The notes under the pieces were generated by a model that worked only from the letters and a program-made list of their open reading frames with translations, made no database searches and was not told where the DNA came from. From Pedobacter antarcticus (GTDB lineage Bacteria > Bacteroidota > Bacteroidia > Sphingobacteriales > Sphingobacteriaceae), in assembly GCF_900112985.1 (NCBI RefSeq), contig NZ_FONS01000001.1, positions 1-64,000 on the forward strand: a DNA stretch of 64,000 nucleotides. The letters run 5' to 3'. The position numbers and the translations under genes are program-made. Below are positions 6,398 to 15,218 of this stretch, piece after piece; the first letter of the stretch is position 1, and each line of letters begins with the position of its first letter.

Positions 6398-7216
6398 ATG
6401 GCAAAGACAATTTTAATAACAGGAGCATCCCGTGGTTTTGGAAGGATTTGGGCAGAAGCATTTCTAAAACGTGGTGATAATGTAGTGGCAACAGTGCGTA
6501 ACCTTGATGCATTAGCAGCATTGATAAAGGAATTTCCATCAAACTTATTGGTGTTAAAACTTGATGTTACGGACAAAAACGCAAGTTTTGAAGCAATTGA
6601 AGCAGCAAAAAACCACTTTGGAGTAATTGATGTATTGATAAATAATGCAGGATTCGGGCAGGTCGGGGCTATAGAAGAACTAGACGAGAAAGATGTAAGG
6701 GCGCAATTCGAAACTAATGTATTCGGTTCATTATGGACCATTCAAGCTGTTTTACCAATTATGCGGGAGCAGAAATCAGGGCAAATTATTCAGCTTTCAA
6801 GTGCATTGGGAATTAATACAGTGCCATTAATGGGGATATATAGTGCTGCTAAATTCGCTGTCGAAGGTCTTACGGAAACATTAGCTAGCGAAGTAAGTGG
6901 TTTTGGTATAAAAGTGACTATAGTAGAACCCGGCGGATACGCAACAGATTTCTTTGGAAGCAATTCCCTTGCGGTAAGTTCGTCCCTTTCTGCTTACGAT
7001 GCGATAAGAAAAGATTTTTATGAGCACGCAGGAGATCAAGATTCTGGTAACCCTACAGCTACAGCGGGAGCAATTTTAGGCTTAGTAGATACTGAAAACC
7101 CGCCATTGAGATTAATTCTGGGTAAAATTGCTTTACCTTGGATAAAGCATACTTATGAAGAACGTCTTAAAACATGGGAATCATGGCAAGACATATCTCT
7201 GGCAGCACATGGTTAA
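6398..7216 (+). CDS. Short-chain dehydrogenase/reductase
   Basis: A classical SDR of 272 residues. TGASRGFGR at residues 8-16 binds NAD(P), with NNAG in VLINNAGFG, the catalytic Ser in QLSSALG and the YSAAK catalytic pair. The Arg after the glycine motif suggests NADPH preference. Family members reduce or oxidise alcohols and ketones; the substrate is not evident. Divergent from the NtaA-like monooxygenase across the twin operator, it is probably a member of the same HxlR regulon. A perfect-stem terminator follows the stop. Confidence 0.92.
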   Translation: MAKTILITGASRGFGRIWAEAFLKRGDNVVATVRNLDALAALIKEFPSNLLVLKLDVTDKNASFEAIEAAKNHFGVIDVLINNAGFGQVGAIEELDEKDVRAQFETNVFGSLWTIQAVLPIMREQKSGQIIQLSSALGINTVPLMGIYSAAKFAVEGLTETLASEVSGFGIKVTIVEPGGYATDFFGSNSLAVSSSLSAYDAIRKDFYEHAGDQDSGNPTATAGAILGLVDTENPPLRLILGKIALPWIKHTYEERLKTWESWQDISLAAHG

Positions 7217-7231
7217 TATAAAACTGACATT

Positions 7232-7265
7232 GACTGAATCTGAATGTACCAGATTCAGTCTTTTT
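7232..7265 (+). terminator. Intrinsic terminator after the SDR gene
   Basis: GACTGAATCTG-aatgtac-CAGATTCAGTC is a perfect 11-bp stem followed by TTTTT. The in-frame ATG at 7244 of the next gene lies in the loop, which argues that the regulator starts further downstream. Confidence 0.9.
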
Positions 7266-7279
7266 ATATGGTTAAAAAA

Positions 7280-8176
7280 ATGAAACACTTTACCAAAATA
7301 AGCGAACTGCATGAAGCGCTTGGCGTTACACCTCCGGAACACCCTCTTTTTAGTGTGGCATACGGTGAACGGGGCACCTGTGACGGAAATAGCATACTCG
7401 AATTTTCTTCTGAATTTTATATCGTAGGATTTAAGAAACTGAAATCGGGCAGCATGCAATACGGTAAAACGAAATATGACCATGACCGTGGTTCAATGTC
7501 TTTTGTAAAGCCCCGGCAGAAAGTAGCCTTTAAAAATGTAGAACTCGAGGAGAAGGGATTTCTAGTTCTGATCCATGAAGACTTCTTAACAGGAACTGCC
7601 TTTTACAATGAAATCAAGAAATATAGTTATTTCGACTATGAGGTGAATGAGGCTCTGCACCTTTCCCCCACAGAAGAGGACATCATCTGGAATCTGTATT
7701 TTAGCATTGAGAAAGAATATAAAAATAATACCGATGAACTGAGCAACTCTATAATTATCAGTCATCTTGACGCCATGCTTAAATACGCACAGCGCTTTTA
7801 CAAAAGGCAGTTTATAAATCGCACACAATTATCCGGCTCAACAATTACAAAGTTCAATGAATTACTTACCGCTAATTTTGAAGAGCGAAAAATGAAAGAT
7901 ATCGGCTTGCCAACAGTGGCTTTTATGGCAGAAAAGCTGCATATATCTTCACGTTATTTAACCGACGTACTGAAACAGGAAACAGGAAAAACGGCATTGG
8001 AGCTGATTCATCTTTTCTTGATTGCTGAAGCGAAAAATATGTTGACTGAAGGCGACCTGAATATTTCTGAAATTTCGCATTTGCTTGGATTTGAAAACAC
8101 AACGTATTTTTCGCGTCTGTTTAAAAAAGAGGTAGGCATCACTCCTAATCAATTCAAAGGACGCTTTTTAAACTAA
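7280..8176 (+). CDS. AraC-family transcriptional regulator
   Basis: About 298 residues. An N-terminal cupin-like sensing half (FSVAYGERGTCDG onward) is followed by a C-terminal AraC domain with two helix-turn-helix units: TVAFMAEKLHISSRYLTDVL and ISEISHLLGFENTTYFSRLF, ending VGITPNQFKGR. I start it at ATG 7280 (MKHFTKISEL); an ATG at 7268 is equally in frame, but one at 7244 lies inside the preceding terminator. This subfamily often sits beside SDR or aldo-keto reductase genes in Bacteroidota and may regulate the SDR upstream; that target is inferred from position. Confidence 0.9.
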   Translation: MKHFTKISELHEALGVTPPEHPLFSVAYGERGTCDGNSILEFSSEFYIVGFKKLKSGSMQYGKTKYDHDRGSMSFVKPRQKVAFKNVELEEKGFLVLIHEDFLTGTAFYNEIKKYSYFDYEVNEALHLSPTEEDIIWNLYFSIEKEYKNNTDELSNSIIISHLDAMLKYAQRFYKRQFINRTQLSGSTITKFNELLTANFEERKMKDIGLPTVAFMAEKLHISSRYLTDVLKQETGKTALELIHLFLIAEAKNMLTEGDLNISEISHLLGFENTTYFSRLFKKEVGITPNQFKGRFLN

Positions 8177-8525
8177 CAATAGCTGGCCATATTAAGAAAT
8201 TTCCGTTTCTTGTTTAGGTGGTCTCCATGAGCTGCCCAGTGCATTTATCCTGCACTATCTGAAAATCACACAGATACTTCTGTAATTGGACCATAGTCTC
8301 CACCCCTAGTTGCGCTTTGGTCTTTGTCCCAAAGTAAATAACAGTTCGTTTTTATAACTTTAAAGTTGCATTTAATACATAATTAAAATAGTAATACAAC
8401 TGTATAGTTATATTAGCTATATTTGTTCGACACTATTTAGTTTTTGGTAACTAGCGAGATGAAGTGTAGTAACTCGCCGATAGAATTGGATAATGCACCT
8501 TTAAAATTTATTTAAAAAAAATATA
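8177..8525. other. Intergenic stretch before the toxin-antitoxin pair
   Basis: No gene I can support. AAGAAA-tttccg-TTTCTT at 8194-8211 may weakly terminate the AraC transcript. The last 150 bases are AT-rich and presumably hold the toxin-antitoxin promoter, but no clear TAnnTTTG box is visible. A 45-codon open frame without a start lies on the minus strand. Confidence 0.5.
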
Positions 8526-8882
8526 TTGGCTACTATTCATGATGTAGAAAATTTTCTTAGAGATTTTAAAACGAAAGCGCAGATTTTCGGTATTTTCTTC
8601 CGTGATTCAAGACAAAAAAATACTCAAGCGCTTTTAGACATGGAGCTTACCCCACTGAAAAGATGTCAGATAGTTGAGGCAGTAGTCGCCATAGATTATT
8701 CCGAAGGCCCTGTTGATGATGACCTTAATGGCATTGCCAGTATGTGGATTTTTGGAAGAACACATAAAAAACAAGAAGTATACATTAAGATATCTATGGG
8801 ACCTAAAGATGACCCAGCCATCTGCATTTCATTTCATTTGGCAGAGTACCCCATGAGCTATCCTTTAAAAAGAGAATTATGA
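8526..8882 (+). CDS. MqsR-family toxin of a type II toxin-antitoxin pair
   Basis: A 118-residue protein starting at TTG 8526 (ATIHDVENFL); no ATG lies nearby and homologs begin at this point, so the rare start is accepted. Features matching the MqsR-like family of Bacteroidota are FLRDFKTKAQIFGIFFRD, TQALLDMELTPLKR, DYSEGPVDDDLNG, WIFGR and KKQEVYIKI. MqsR toxins are RelE-fold endoribonucleases that cleave mRNA. The gene overlaps the antitoxin by ATGA. Toxin first and antitoxin second is the order seen in mqsRA. The TTG start may keep toxin output low relative to the antitoxin; that is inference. Confidence 0.85.
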   Translation: MATIHDVENFLRDFKTKAQIFGIFFRDSRQKNTQALLDMELTPLKRCQIVEAVVAIDYSEGPVDDDLNGIASMWIFGRTHKKQEVYIKISMGPKDDPAICISFHLAEYPMSYPLKREL

Positions 8883-9883
8883 CCAGCCCATTCAACAAAA
8901 AGCCAATGCTCCGCAAGTATAAAGAAGTTGATCTCAAATTTAGGAAGGAAGAGTTTCGGATTTGGTATCACTATTTTGAATGCACCCAGACCCAGGAGGC
9001 ATTCACTAATACAGAACTGGATGAGATAAACATGAATCAAGTTTATAACCAGTATAGAGAAAGGTATGGAATTCCATTTCCAGAAGAAATCACAAGTATC
9101 AGAGAAAAATACGGAATTTCAGCATCCAAGATATCCGAGATTCTTGGACTGGGAACAAACACATACCGCTTATATGAAAATGGCGAAATGCCATCTGTAT
9201 CGAACGGCAGATTGATTTCCACTATAGAAAAGCCAATTTCTTTCCTATCACAAGTTGAGGCCAGTATCCATTTTCTTAGCGAAAAAGAAATTAATAGGAT
9301 TACCAGTAATATCAAGAAAATCCAAGAGCAGGAAAACAGGGCGCTATGGGAAACTATGTTTGAGGAAAAAATATTCCATAATCATAAACCCTCTGAATAC
9401 AATGGCTATAAAAGTCCAGATCTTTCAAAGATTGCGAAGGTTATTTCCTATTTTTCAAGTAAACTGGACACCTATAAAACCAAGGTTAACAAATTGCTTT
9501 TTTATAGTGATTTTCTGATGTATAAGAGGACTGCACATTCCATGACAGGTATAACCTACAAGGCTATCCCCTATGGGCCTGTACCAGCCGAATATGACAA
9601 GATGTACATTAAACTTTGTGATGATGAAAAGATAAATATCACACAGATCGCATTCAGCGATGGAAATTACGGCGAAAAGATAATCGGAAAGGCAGATGAT
9701 TATATGGACAATTTCAGTAAAATTGAACTCGAAGTACTGTCAAGCGTCCTTGGACACTTTAAAGGAAGTACTACCAAGGAAGTTGTAGATATAAGTCACA
9801 ATGAACCTGCATGGAAAGAAAACGAACCTGCAAGAGAATTAATCAGCTACCAGAAATATGCGTTTGATCTGAAAGCCTTTTAG
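8879..9883 (+). CDS. Antitoxin: MqsA-like N-terminus and HTH fused to a Panacea/SocA (DUF4065) domain
   Basis: A 334-residue antitoxin in three parts. Residues 1-70 follow the MqsA-like plan (FRKEEFRIWYHYFEC, NQVYNQYRERYGIPFPEEI) but keep only one cysteine, so the CxxC zinc site of classical MqsA is missing. About 75-115 is an XRE-type helix-turn-helix (YGISASKISEILGLGTNTYR). About 175-330 is a Panacea/SocA (DUF4065) domain (SKIAKVISYFSSK, KVNKLLFYSDFLMYK, YKAIPYGPVPAEYD). Panacea domains are known as versatile neutralisers paired with many unrelated toxins. The HTH should bind the operon's own promoter. Start overlaps the toxin stop (ATGA), giving translational coupling. Confidence 0.85.
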   Translation: MTSPFNKKPMLRKYKEVDLKFRKEEFRIWYHYFECTQTQEAFTNTELDEINMNQVYNQYRERYGIPFPEEITSIREKYGISASKISEILGLGTNTYRLYENGEMPSVSNGRLISTIEKPISFLSQVEASIHFLSEKEINRITSNIKKIQEQENRALWETMFEEKIFHNHKPSEYNGYKSPDLSKIAKVISYFSSKLDTYKTKVNKLLFYSDFLMYKRTAHSMTGITYKAIPYGPVPAEYDKMYIKLCDDEKINITQIAFSDGNYGEKIIGKADDYMDNFSKIELEVLSSVLGHFKGSTTKEVVDISHNEPAWKENEPARELISYQKYAFDLKAF

Positions 9884-10457
9884 CTATACTTTGTTTCCCT
9901 AAAATTGTCTTTCCCTGGAATGGCTATACCATAAACCGAACCCGTGAAGGTTACAAAGTCTAAAATTGGTGAGCAGAAAAAGAGAGCGGTTTGCAGCGTT
10001 TAAATTAGCTTATTTTCATAAGTAAATTCTTAATAAGTTACGTTTTCTAAGTATACGTTTCTAACCAGAATGTAACTTGTAAAAACGTGCCATTTAAGAA
10101 TAAGGGATCAATCCATTATACATAAAAGCCAAATACTAATTACGAGCACGGTTTTGCATAAACTAGAATTAGTTCAGTCATTGTCAATGTTATATATAGT
10201 GTAATTCATTGAAATTTCATGTATTAGGGGTGAGTGGACTACATACCTACAAAATCACCAAAATCTAGGTAGGTATTCTAAAGTCTTGTTCGCCTAAATT
10301 TTTCCTCACTATTAAATCGTGATCACGATAAAAGTGTTAGTATGTTATTGCAAGAACAAATATATCGGTACATTCTTATTAATTTTAACTATATGTCTTG
10401 GATGCTCCGCTAATTATTTTGTAATTTACTTCCAGTATGAACCACAAATCAAATTAA
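9884..10457. other. Long intergenic stretch
   Basis: No gene seen on either strand. The notable element is the perfect 14-bp palindrome ATCGTGATCACGAT at 10316-10329, about 130 bases before the oxidoreductase start and a candidate operator. Weaker direct and inverted repeats (for example around 10040-10085) are within chance for AT-rich DNA. Confidence 0.5.
10316..10329. promoter_or_regulatory. 14-bp perfect palindrome, candidate operator
   Basis: ATCGTGATCACGAT is fully self-complementary and lies upstream of the Gfo/Idh/MocA gene. No regulator gene is adjacent, so the binding protein is unknown. TGATCA-centred palindromes are typical of Crp/Fnr-like sites, but this is only a resemblance. 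Confidence 0.3.
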
Positions 10458-11789
10458 ATGCTAAACCGTAGAAATTTCCTCAACTACGCTGCAACCGCAG
10501 TGGGAACCACTGCCATACTCTCCGCGTTAGACAATCCTGCCTATGCCCTTTTCAATAATACTATTGGTGCAAACAGCCAAATCAATATTGGTGTTATAGG
10601 AATCAAAGGCATGGGATGGTCTGACCTCAAAGCTGCCCTCAAGGTACCGGGAGTAAACCTGATCGCCCTGTGTGACAGTGACGCCAATGTGCTTGACGAA
10701 AGGATGGCCGAATTAAAGTCGATGAATGTTGACGCCGCAAAAGTAAAAAGATATAAAGATTATCGTGCGCTACTTGATAATAAAGATGTCGATGCAGTAA
10801 TTATCGGGACACCCGATCACTGGCATGCCTTGATGATGATTCATGCTGTACAGGCGGGTAAAGATGTATATGTCGAAAAGCCAGTCGGCAACTCTATCAT
10901 CGAATGCAGTACCATGGTCAAAGCGCAGGAAAAATACAATAAGGTTGTACAGGCAGGTCAATGGCAGCGCAGTCAGCAACATTTTAAAGATGCTGTTGAT
11001 TTCGTAAAGAGCGGCCAGTTGGGAAATATCAGAACTGTAAAAGTATGGTGTTACCAGGGCTGGATGAAACCTGCTCCCATAGTAGCGGATACCTTACCTC
11101 CTGCTGGTGTAGATTATGCGATGTGGCTTGGGCCGGCGAATAAAAGAGCATTCAATGCCAGCAGATATCACTTCAATTTCCGCTGGTTCTGGGATTATGC
11201 CGGTGGGTTAATGACCGACTGGGGAGTGCATTTATTGGATTATGGCTTGCTGGGTATGAATTCACCTGTACCAAAAACCATATCTGCATTAGGTGGCCGC
11301 TTTGCCTACCCCGATCTGTATGAAGAAACTCCTGATACGCTGACTACCTTATATGAGTTTGACAAGTTCAACATGGTATGGGATTCTGCCATGGGCATAG
11401 ATAACGGCTCTTATAACCGCAACCATGGGATTGCCTATATCGGTAACAACGGCACGCTTATCCTCAACAGGGACGGCTGGGAAGTCATTGAAGAAAAGAT
11501 AAGCGGCAATAAAGTTAGCAAGCCCTTTGTTAAATCCTCAGATAATGGACTGGACAATCATATGGTCAATTTCTTTAGTGTGGTTAGATCCAGAAAAAAA
11601 GAAGAACTGAACTGTTCTATACAGGATGCTGCACATGTAGCTACCGTCGCCCAGATGGGGAATATTGCCTTCAGAAGCGGACAAAAATTATCATGGGATA
11701 ATGCCAAACACGAGTTTACAGACCAGCAGATCAACGATAAATACCTGCTGGCCCCTTATCACAACGGTTACAGCTTACCCAAAGTTTAA
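10458..11789 (+). CDS. Gfo/Idh/MocA-family oxidoreductase with Tat signal
   Basis: A 443-residue protein. The N-terminus MLNRRNFLNYAATAVG is a twin-arginine signal, so the protein should be exported folded with its cofactor. INIGVIGIKGMGWSD is the NAD(P)-binding Rossmann glycine motif; GTPDHWHALMMIHAVQAGKDVYVEKP contains the EKP motif that defines the Gfo/Idh/MocA family; a conserved C-terminal half follows (WFWDYAGGLMTDWGVHLLD). Bacteroidota have many exported members acting on sugars or sugar acids; the substrate cannot be read. It stands alone, with long non-coding stretches on both sides. Confidence 0.92.
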   Translation: MLNRRNFLNYAATAVGTTAILSALDNPAYALFNNTIGANSQINIGVIGIKGMGWSDLKAALKVPGVNLIALCDSDANVLDERMAELKSMNVDAAKVKRYKDYRALLDNKDVDAVIIGTPDHWHALMMIHAVQAGKDVYVEKPVGNSIIECSTMVKAQEKYNKVVQAGQWQRSQQHFKDAVDFVKSGQLGNIRTVKVWCYQGWMKPAPIVADTLPPAGVDYAMWLGPANKRAFNASRYHFNFRWFWDYAGGLMTDWGVHLLDYGLLGMNSPVPKTISALGGRFAYPDLYEETPDTLTTLYEFDKFNMVWDSAMGIDNGSYNRNHGIAYIGNNGTLILNRDGWEVIEEKISGNKVSKPFVKSSDNGLDNHMVNFFSVVRSRKKEELNCSIQDAAHVATVAQMGNIAFRSGQKLSWDNAKHEFTDQQINDKYLLAPYHNGYSLPKV

Positions 11790-12008
11790 CGCTACAGTAT
11801 AAAAAATGCCATCGAATTATTAAAAACTGTACAAGAGCAATTGTTAGTAAAATGCATATATCATCGAAAACTATAAACTGACAAACCTGAATTATCTTCT
11901 TATCCCATAATTCTTTGATTTTCGCTTGGTCTCTTTTTCTTGCGTCTTGATGGCTCTATTGGGTCTTCTTTGCCAAACTAGTACTTCATTATCGAACCTG
12001 TTGTTTGA

Positions 12009-12016
12009 TATTTTTG
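12009..12016 (+). promoter_or_regulatory. TAnnTTTG -7 box before the sigma-factor gene
   Basis: TATTTTTG matches the Bacteroidota -7 consensus exactly and lies 34 bases before the ATG at 12051. No good -33 TTTG at standard spacing was found, so this is a partial promoter call. Confidence 0.4.
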
Positions 12017-12050
12017 CGTAAATTCCTTGCGGTTCATAAAAATATGAAAT

Positions 12051-12635
12051 ATGCCTACTAATACCAAAGCACCAGAATTAACAGATGTGGGCCCGAGTCT
12101 TTGGGTAAGCAATTATGCCGATTACCTATATAGATACGCTTATACACGAATAGATGATAATGAACATGCAAGAGATTTAGTGCAAGAAACTTTTCTAGCA
12201 GCATTGGAAAGTTGGGAAAGGTTCGATGGACGTAGTTCTGAAAAAACCTGGCTTACCGCCATTTTGAAAAATAAGATATTTGATGTTTATCGCAAAAAGT
12301 CAACGGCCCTAAATAAACAGTCGATTTCACTTAATGGTTTAGATAACGATGAATTTTTCGAAAGTAATGGGCATTGGAAGAAAGAACATTATCCAGAGTC
12401 TTTTGGCATAGAAGAACCTCTTGAATTGGAAAATAAGGAATTCGACAGTATACTGAAAGCTTGTATGAAAAAACTCCCCCCTTTATGGAAGTCGGTATTC
12501 TCGATGAAACATATTGATGAGGAAACAAGCGAAACAATTTGCGCTCAGTTGAATCTGACCACTTCAAACTTCTGGGTTATCAGTCACCGGGCAAAAGTAA
12601 GCTTGAGAGAATGCCTTCAAAGGAACTGGATTTAG
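12051..12635 (+). CDS. ECF-type sigma-70 family RNA polymerase sigma factor
   Basis: A 194-residue sigma factor with only regions 2 and 4. Region 2: YRYAYTRIDDNEHARDLVQ, followed by ETFLAALESWERFDG and KTWLTAILKNKIFDVYRKK. Region 4: LPPLWKSVFSMKHIDEETSE and LNLTTSNFWVISHRAK. It directs RNA polymerase to a small regulon in response to a signal, probably through the small zinc-type protein encoded 10 bases downstream. Several Bacteroidota ECF families pair with short soluble anti-sigma proteins of this kind. The -7 box at 12009 is of the housekeeping type, so autoregulation is not evident. Confidence 0.92.
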   Translation: MPTNTKAPELTDVGPSLWVSNYADYLYRYAYTRIDDNEHARDLVQETFLAALESWERFDGRSSEKTWLTAILKNKIFDVYRKKSTALNKQSISLNGLDNDEFFESNGHWKKEHYPESFGIEEPLELENKEFDSILKACMKKLPPLWKSVFSMKHIDEETSETICAQLNLTTSNFWVISHRAKVSLRECLQRNWI

Positions 12636-12645
12636 TGAAATAATT

Positions 12646-12954
12646 ATGGATGGTATGAAAAAAGTAAGTGATCAGGATATGGCCGAGATGGTTAATAATT
12701 GCAAAAAAGCTACGTTCCTGATTGAAAAGCGACAAACAGGAAATATCACACTTAAGGAAACGTTAGAATTGGAATTTCATCTTAAAGGTTGTGAAATGTG
12801 TAATATCTTCATGAAACAAAGTTTAATAATCAACCAGTTTGTCAAGAAGTTATTCAACCCCCGGGGAATTGAGCTAAAGTTAGACGATCAATTTAAGGAA
12901 CAACTTCAAAAACAAGTCGATACAAAACTGGATCAGTCTTTAAATGAAGATTAA
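12646..12954 (+). CDS. Small anti-sigma-like zinc-binding protein
   Basis: A 102-residue protein encoded 10 bases after the sigma factor. The segment EFHLKGCEMC provides HxxxCxxC, the zinc-binding motif of ZAS/zf-HC2 anti-sigma domains, with a further upstream cysteine in VNNCKKATFL. The charged remainder (LKLDDQFKEQLQKQV) shows no membrane segment, so it is a soluble anti-sigma factor or co-regulator rather than a transmembrane one. HxxxCxxC anti-sigma factors often release sigma upon thiol oxidation. Either anti-sigma activity or zinc-dependent co-activation would fit. ATG codons at 12646 and 12655 are both possible starts. Confidence 0.75.
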   Translation: MDGMKKVSDQDMAEMVNNCKKATFLIEKRQTGNITLKETLELEFHLKGCEMCNIFMKQSLIINQFVKKLFNPRGIELKLDDQFKEQLQKQVDTKLDQSLNED

Positions 12955-13522
12955 ATTTCAATTGCTATATATTTGGCATGAATCGGAATCACAGTTTTAA
13001 ATTTATTCTATGCGTTTACTAGCGTTTTAATAATTGACCGACTTCAATATCTTCTTAAATTATGGAATAGCCCTGCTCTGCTGGTAATTGACCTACGGCT
13101 AATTCGAGATCACACTACTGCTATGTTGCTGAATCACTATCAAGTACCTCCTGCGCGTTTTTGAAATTTTTGCTTTTTCCGTAGTCAGTAAGTGATAGTG
13201 CTTTCTTTGGCTAAAATTACCTAGTAGAATTCAATTTGTCCGGGCAGTGTGAGGCAGGCTTAGGGTATTTATGAATTTAAATGTAAAATGAACTGTAAGG
13301 AGTTTGTTCCTCAGTCGACTAAGCTGATAAAGACCAATAAGTGTTCTATACAATATCTACTAATATTAAAACCCTCTATGAATGAGGCGTTAATAAAGGC
13401 GCTTTTTTTACCTGGACTTCGGCCTTCAATTTTTTTCACATAATCCAATTTCCTTGACGGGCAATCTTTAACATGCGAAGTCAAATACAGGAAGCATGAA
13501 ATGTAAATAATATATAAAAAAC
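12955..13522. other. Intergenic stretch, about 570 bases
   Basis: I see no gene here. Near 13395-13411 a GCGC run is followed by T residues (GGCGCTTTTTTT), but the stem is too short to call a terminator. The stretch may contain decayed sequence. Confidence 0.5.
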
Positions 13523-14263
13523 ATGAAGTTGAAAAATAACTCCGAAAGTAATATTGTCATCAGCCTCCTAATTATAGGAATTCTTTTGACCATAATAGTT
13601 CCTTTAATGCTTCCGTTACTGCCGTTAGGACATCTGAAGGAGTACGGACCTGTAGGCGATGCATTTGGCGGTGTCGCTAATCCAATAGCACAAATTGTTG
13701 GGTTCGTATTGCTTTATCGGGCGTTGCGGGCACAAATTAATGCGAACTCGATTTTGCAAATGCAAATAAACGATGAGAATAGTAAAGAAATGCAGGAGCG
13801 TGGAGTTAAGCATGTGCATGAGCTTTACACTTTCCTGGAAAATAATATAAATAGCTTTAGCTATGAAAATAAATTTGAGGGTACTAATGGCATCCAGGTC
13901 GTACATGGCAGACGGGCCATTCGTTGTTTTATTGATGATATCGAAGATATGAATATAGATCTGCACAATGCCGAACAGCTATTACAACAAGATGGGGTGC
14001 GGGAAATATTAAGTATCCTGAGAATAGCAGAAAATATTTTTGATAGAATCGGTCATGCGGATATCAATGAGAACGATAAATTATTTTATATAGACCTCAT
14101 GAAGCATGAACTCACATTTAGCATATTTCCCTATACCGATCTGGACGAATCTGCTAATTTAAAATTAGAACTTTGTGGAGACTGTCATAAATTTCACGGA
14201 AATTATCCTCCATTGATTTTTGATAAACTGCAGCAGTTGAAGCGACATTTTCAAAAACAATAA
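13523..14263 (+). CDS. Membrane-anchored protein resembling putative phage abortive-infection (AbiC-like) proteins
   Basis: A 246-residue protein with an N-terminal membrane hairpin: segment 1 about residues 11-35 (IVISLLIIGILLTIIVPL), a short loop with GPVGDAFGGVANPIAQI, and segment 2 about 50-68 (IVGFVLLYRAL). A long cytoplasmic helical domain follows (EMQERGVKHVHELYTFLENN). The layout of two membrane helices separated by GDxFGGxxNP, then a coiled domain, is that of the putative phage abortive infection family (PF16872-like). Late residues include LCGDCHKFHG, a possible metal site. Function is not established, and the isolated position gives no support beyond similarity. An ordinary membrane protein is an alternative. 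Confidence 0.5.
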   Translation: MKLKNNSESNIVISLLIIGILLTIIVPLMLPLLPLGHLKEYGPVGDAFGGVANPIAQIVGFVLLYRALRAQINANSILQMQINDENSKEMQERGVKHVHELYTFLENNINSFSYENKFEGTNGIQVVHGRRAIRCFIDDIEDMNIDLHNAEQLLQQDGVREILSILRIAENIFDRIGHADINENDKLFYIDLMKHELTFSIFPYTDLDESANLKLELCGDCHKFHGNYPPLIFDKLQQLKRHFQKQ

Positions 14264-14658
14264 TTGTTAGGAATTGATGTTCGATAACTTGAACTCATTA
14301 GACAATTTTTCTAATAATTTGGGATTCGGCACATTTTTCATTTTTCCATAAAATTTTTTCATGGAAGTTGCCGGTTCATTAACTGATATTTAGAATATGG
14401 TAAACGAGCAAGGCGTCCTTTACGAAATCAAAATACGGTCAATGTGCAGTTGGACCAGTGCATACATATTCCTTGCTTTTCAGTGCGACCAAGCTGCTTT
14501 CCATTAGATATTATAACTACTGAGATTTTAAGCAAAAAAATAAATTGTAAGGAATACTCGCCCAATCATACTAAGCCAATGACGACGTGAATATAAGCTC
14601 AATACAATTCCAAATACTTGAATAACAATAAGTTTATAACATTTAAACAGATTTTACT
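14264..14658. other. Intergenic stretch, about 395 bases
   Basis: No gene seen. ATTAGA-caatttt-TCTAAT at 14297-14315 is a weak hairpin that may end the preceding transcript. The AT-rich last 60 bases should hold the thioredoxin promoter, but no exact TAnnTTTG box was found. Confidence 0.45.
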
Positions 14659-15018
14659 ATGAAAATGATTAGCAACAATACAGAATTTGAACAAATTATG
14701 GCTGGTGACAAACCGGTAGTGCTTGACTTCTATGCAGACTGGTGTGGGCCATGCAGAGCGTTATTACCTGTTTTAGAAGAAGTAGGCAACGACTATGCGG
14801 AAGACATCGTGATCGCGAAAATTAATGTGGAAGAAAATCCAGAGTTGGCAACAAAGTTTAGTGTTAGAAGTATTCCAGCTGTATTTTTAATAAAGAATGG
14901 CGGAGTAGTTGACCAATTTACGGGTGTTCAAAGCAGAGCTGAAATCAATAAAAGGATAGATCAGTTGATTTCCATGGATATCGAAAAAACCAACAAATTA
15001 AACATCATGCCTGGTTAG
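14659..15018 (+). CDS. trxA: Thioredoxin
   Basis: A 119-residue thioredoxin with the active site DWCGPCRA at residues 28-35, preceded by VVLDFYA, and the conserved cis-proline segment RSIPAVFLIKNG. No signal peptide, so cytoplasmic. It reduces protein disulfides using electrons from thioredoxin reductase. The C-terminal tail beyond the fold (IEKTNKLNIMPG) is slightly longer than in E. coli thioredoxin. It lies 200 bases before msrB, whose product needs thioredoxin as reductant, so the pairing is functionally sensible. This species probably has other thioredoxins; the symbol is a family-level label. Confidence 0.93.
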   Translation: MKMISNNTEFEQIMAGDKPVVLDFYADWCGPCRALLPVLEEVGNDYAEDIVIAKINVEENPELATKFSVRSIPAVFLIKNGGVVDQFTGVQSRAEINKRIDQLISMDIEKTNKLNIMPG

Positions 15019-15218
15019 GAAATTACAATAAATTGCAGACTATCCAACATGACATTGCAACTTGACAATGAAATTTAGCAACAATAAAAAGAAGACAATA
15101 ACATAAGGGGTGGATGTTTCTAGTGTAGAAATGGCATATCAATCCTGCGCTATTAAAAATGGCAGAGGTGAATAAATACAAGGATCAATAATATTTATGT
15201 AACATTAAAACTAAAATT

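Noticed and set aside
8214..8351. 45-codon open frame without a start on the minus strand between an AraC gene and the toxin gene
   Set aside because: No start codon near its beginning, no recognisable domain and a length expected by chance; a decayed gene cannot be shown from this sequence alone.
13390..13415. GGCGC followed by a T run in the gap before the AbiC-like gene
   Set aside because: The possible stem is only about three base pairs; too weak for a terminator call.
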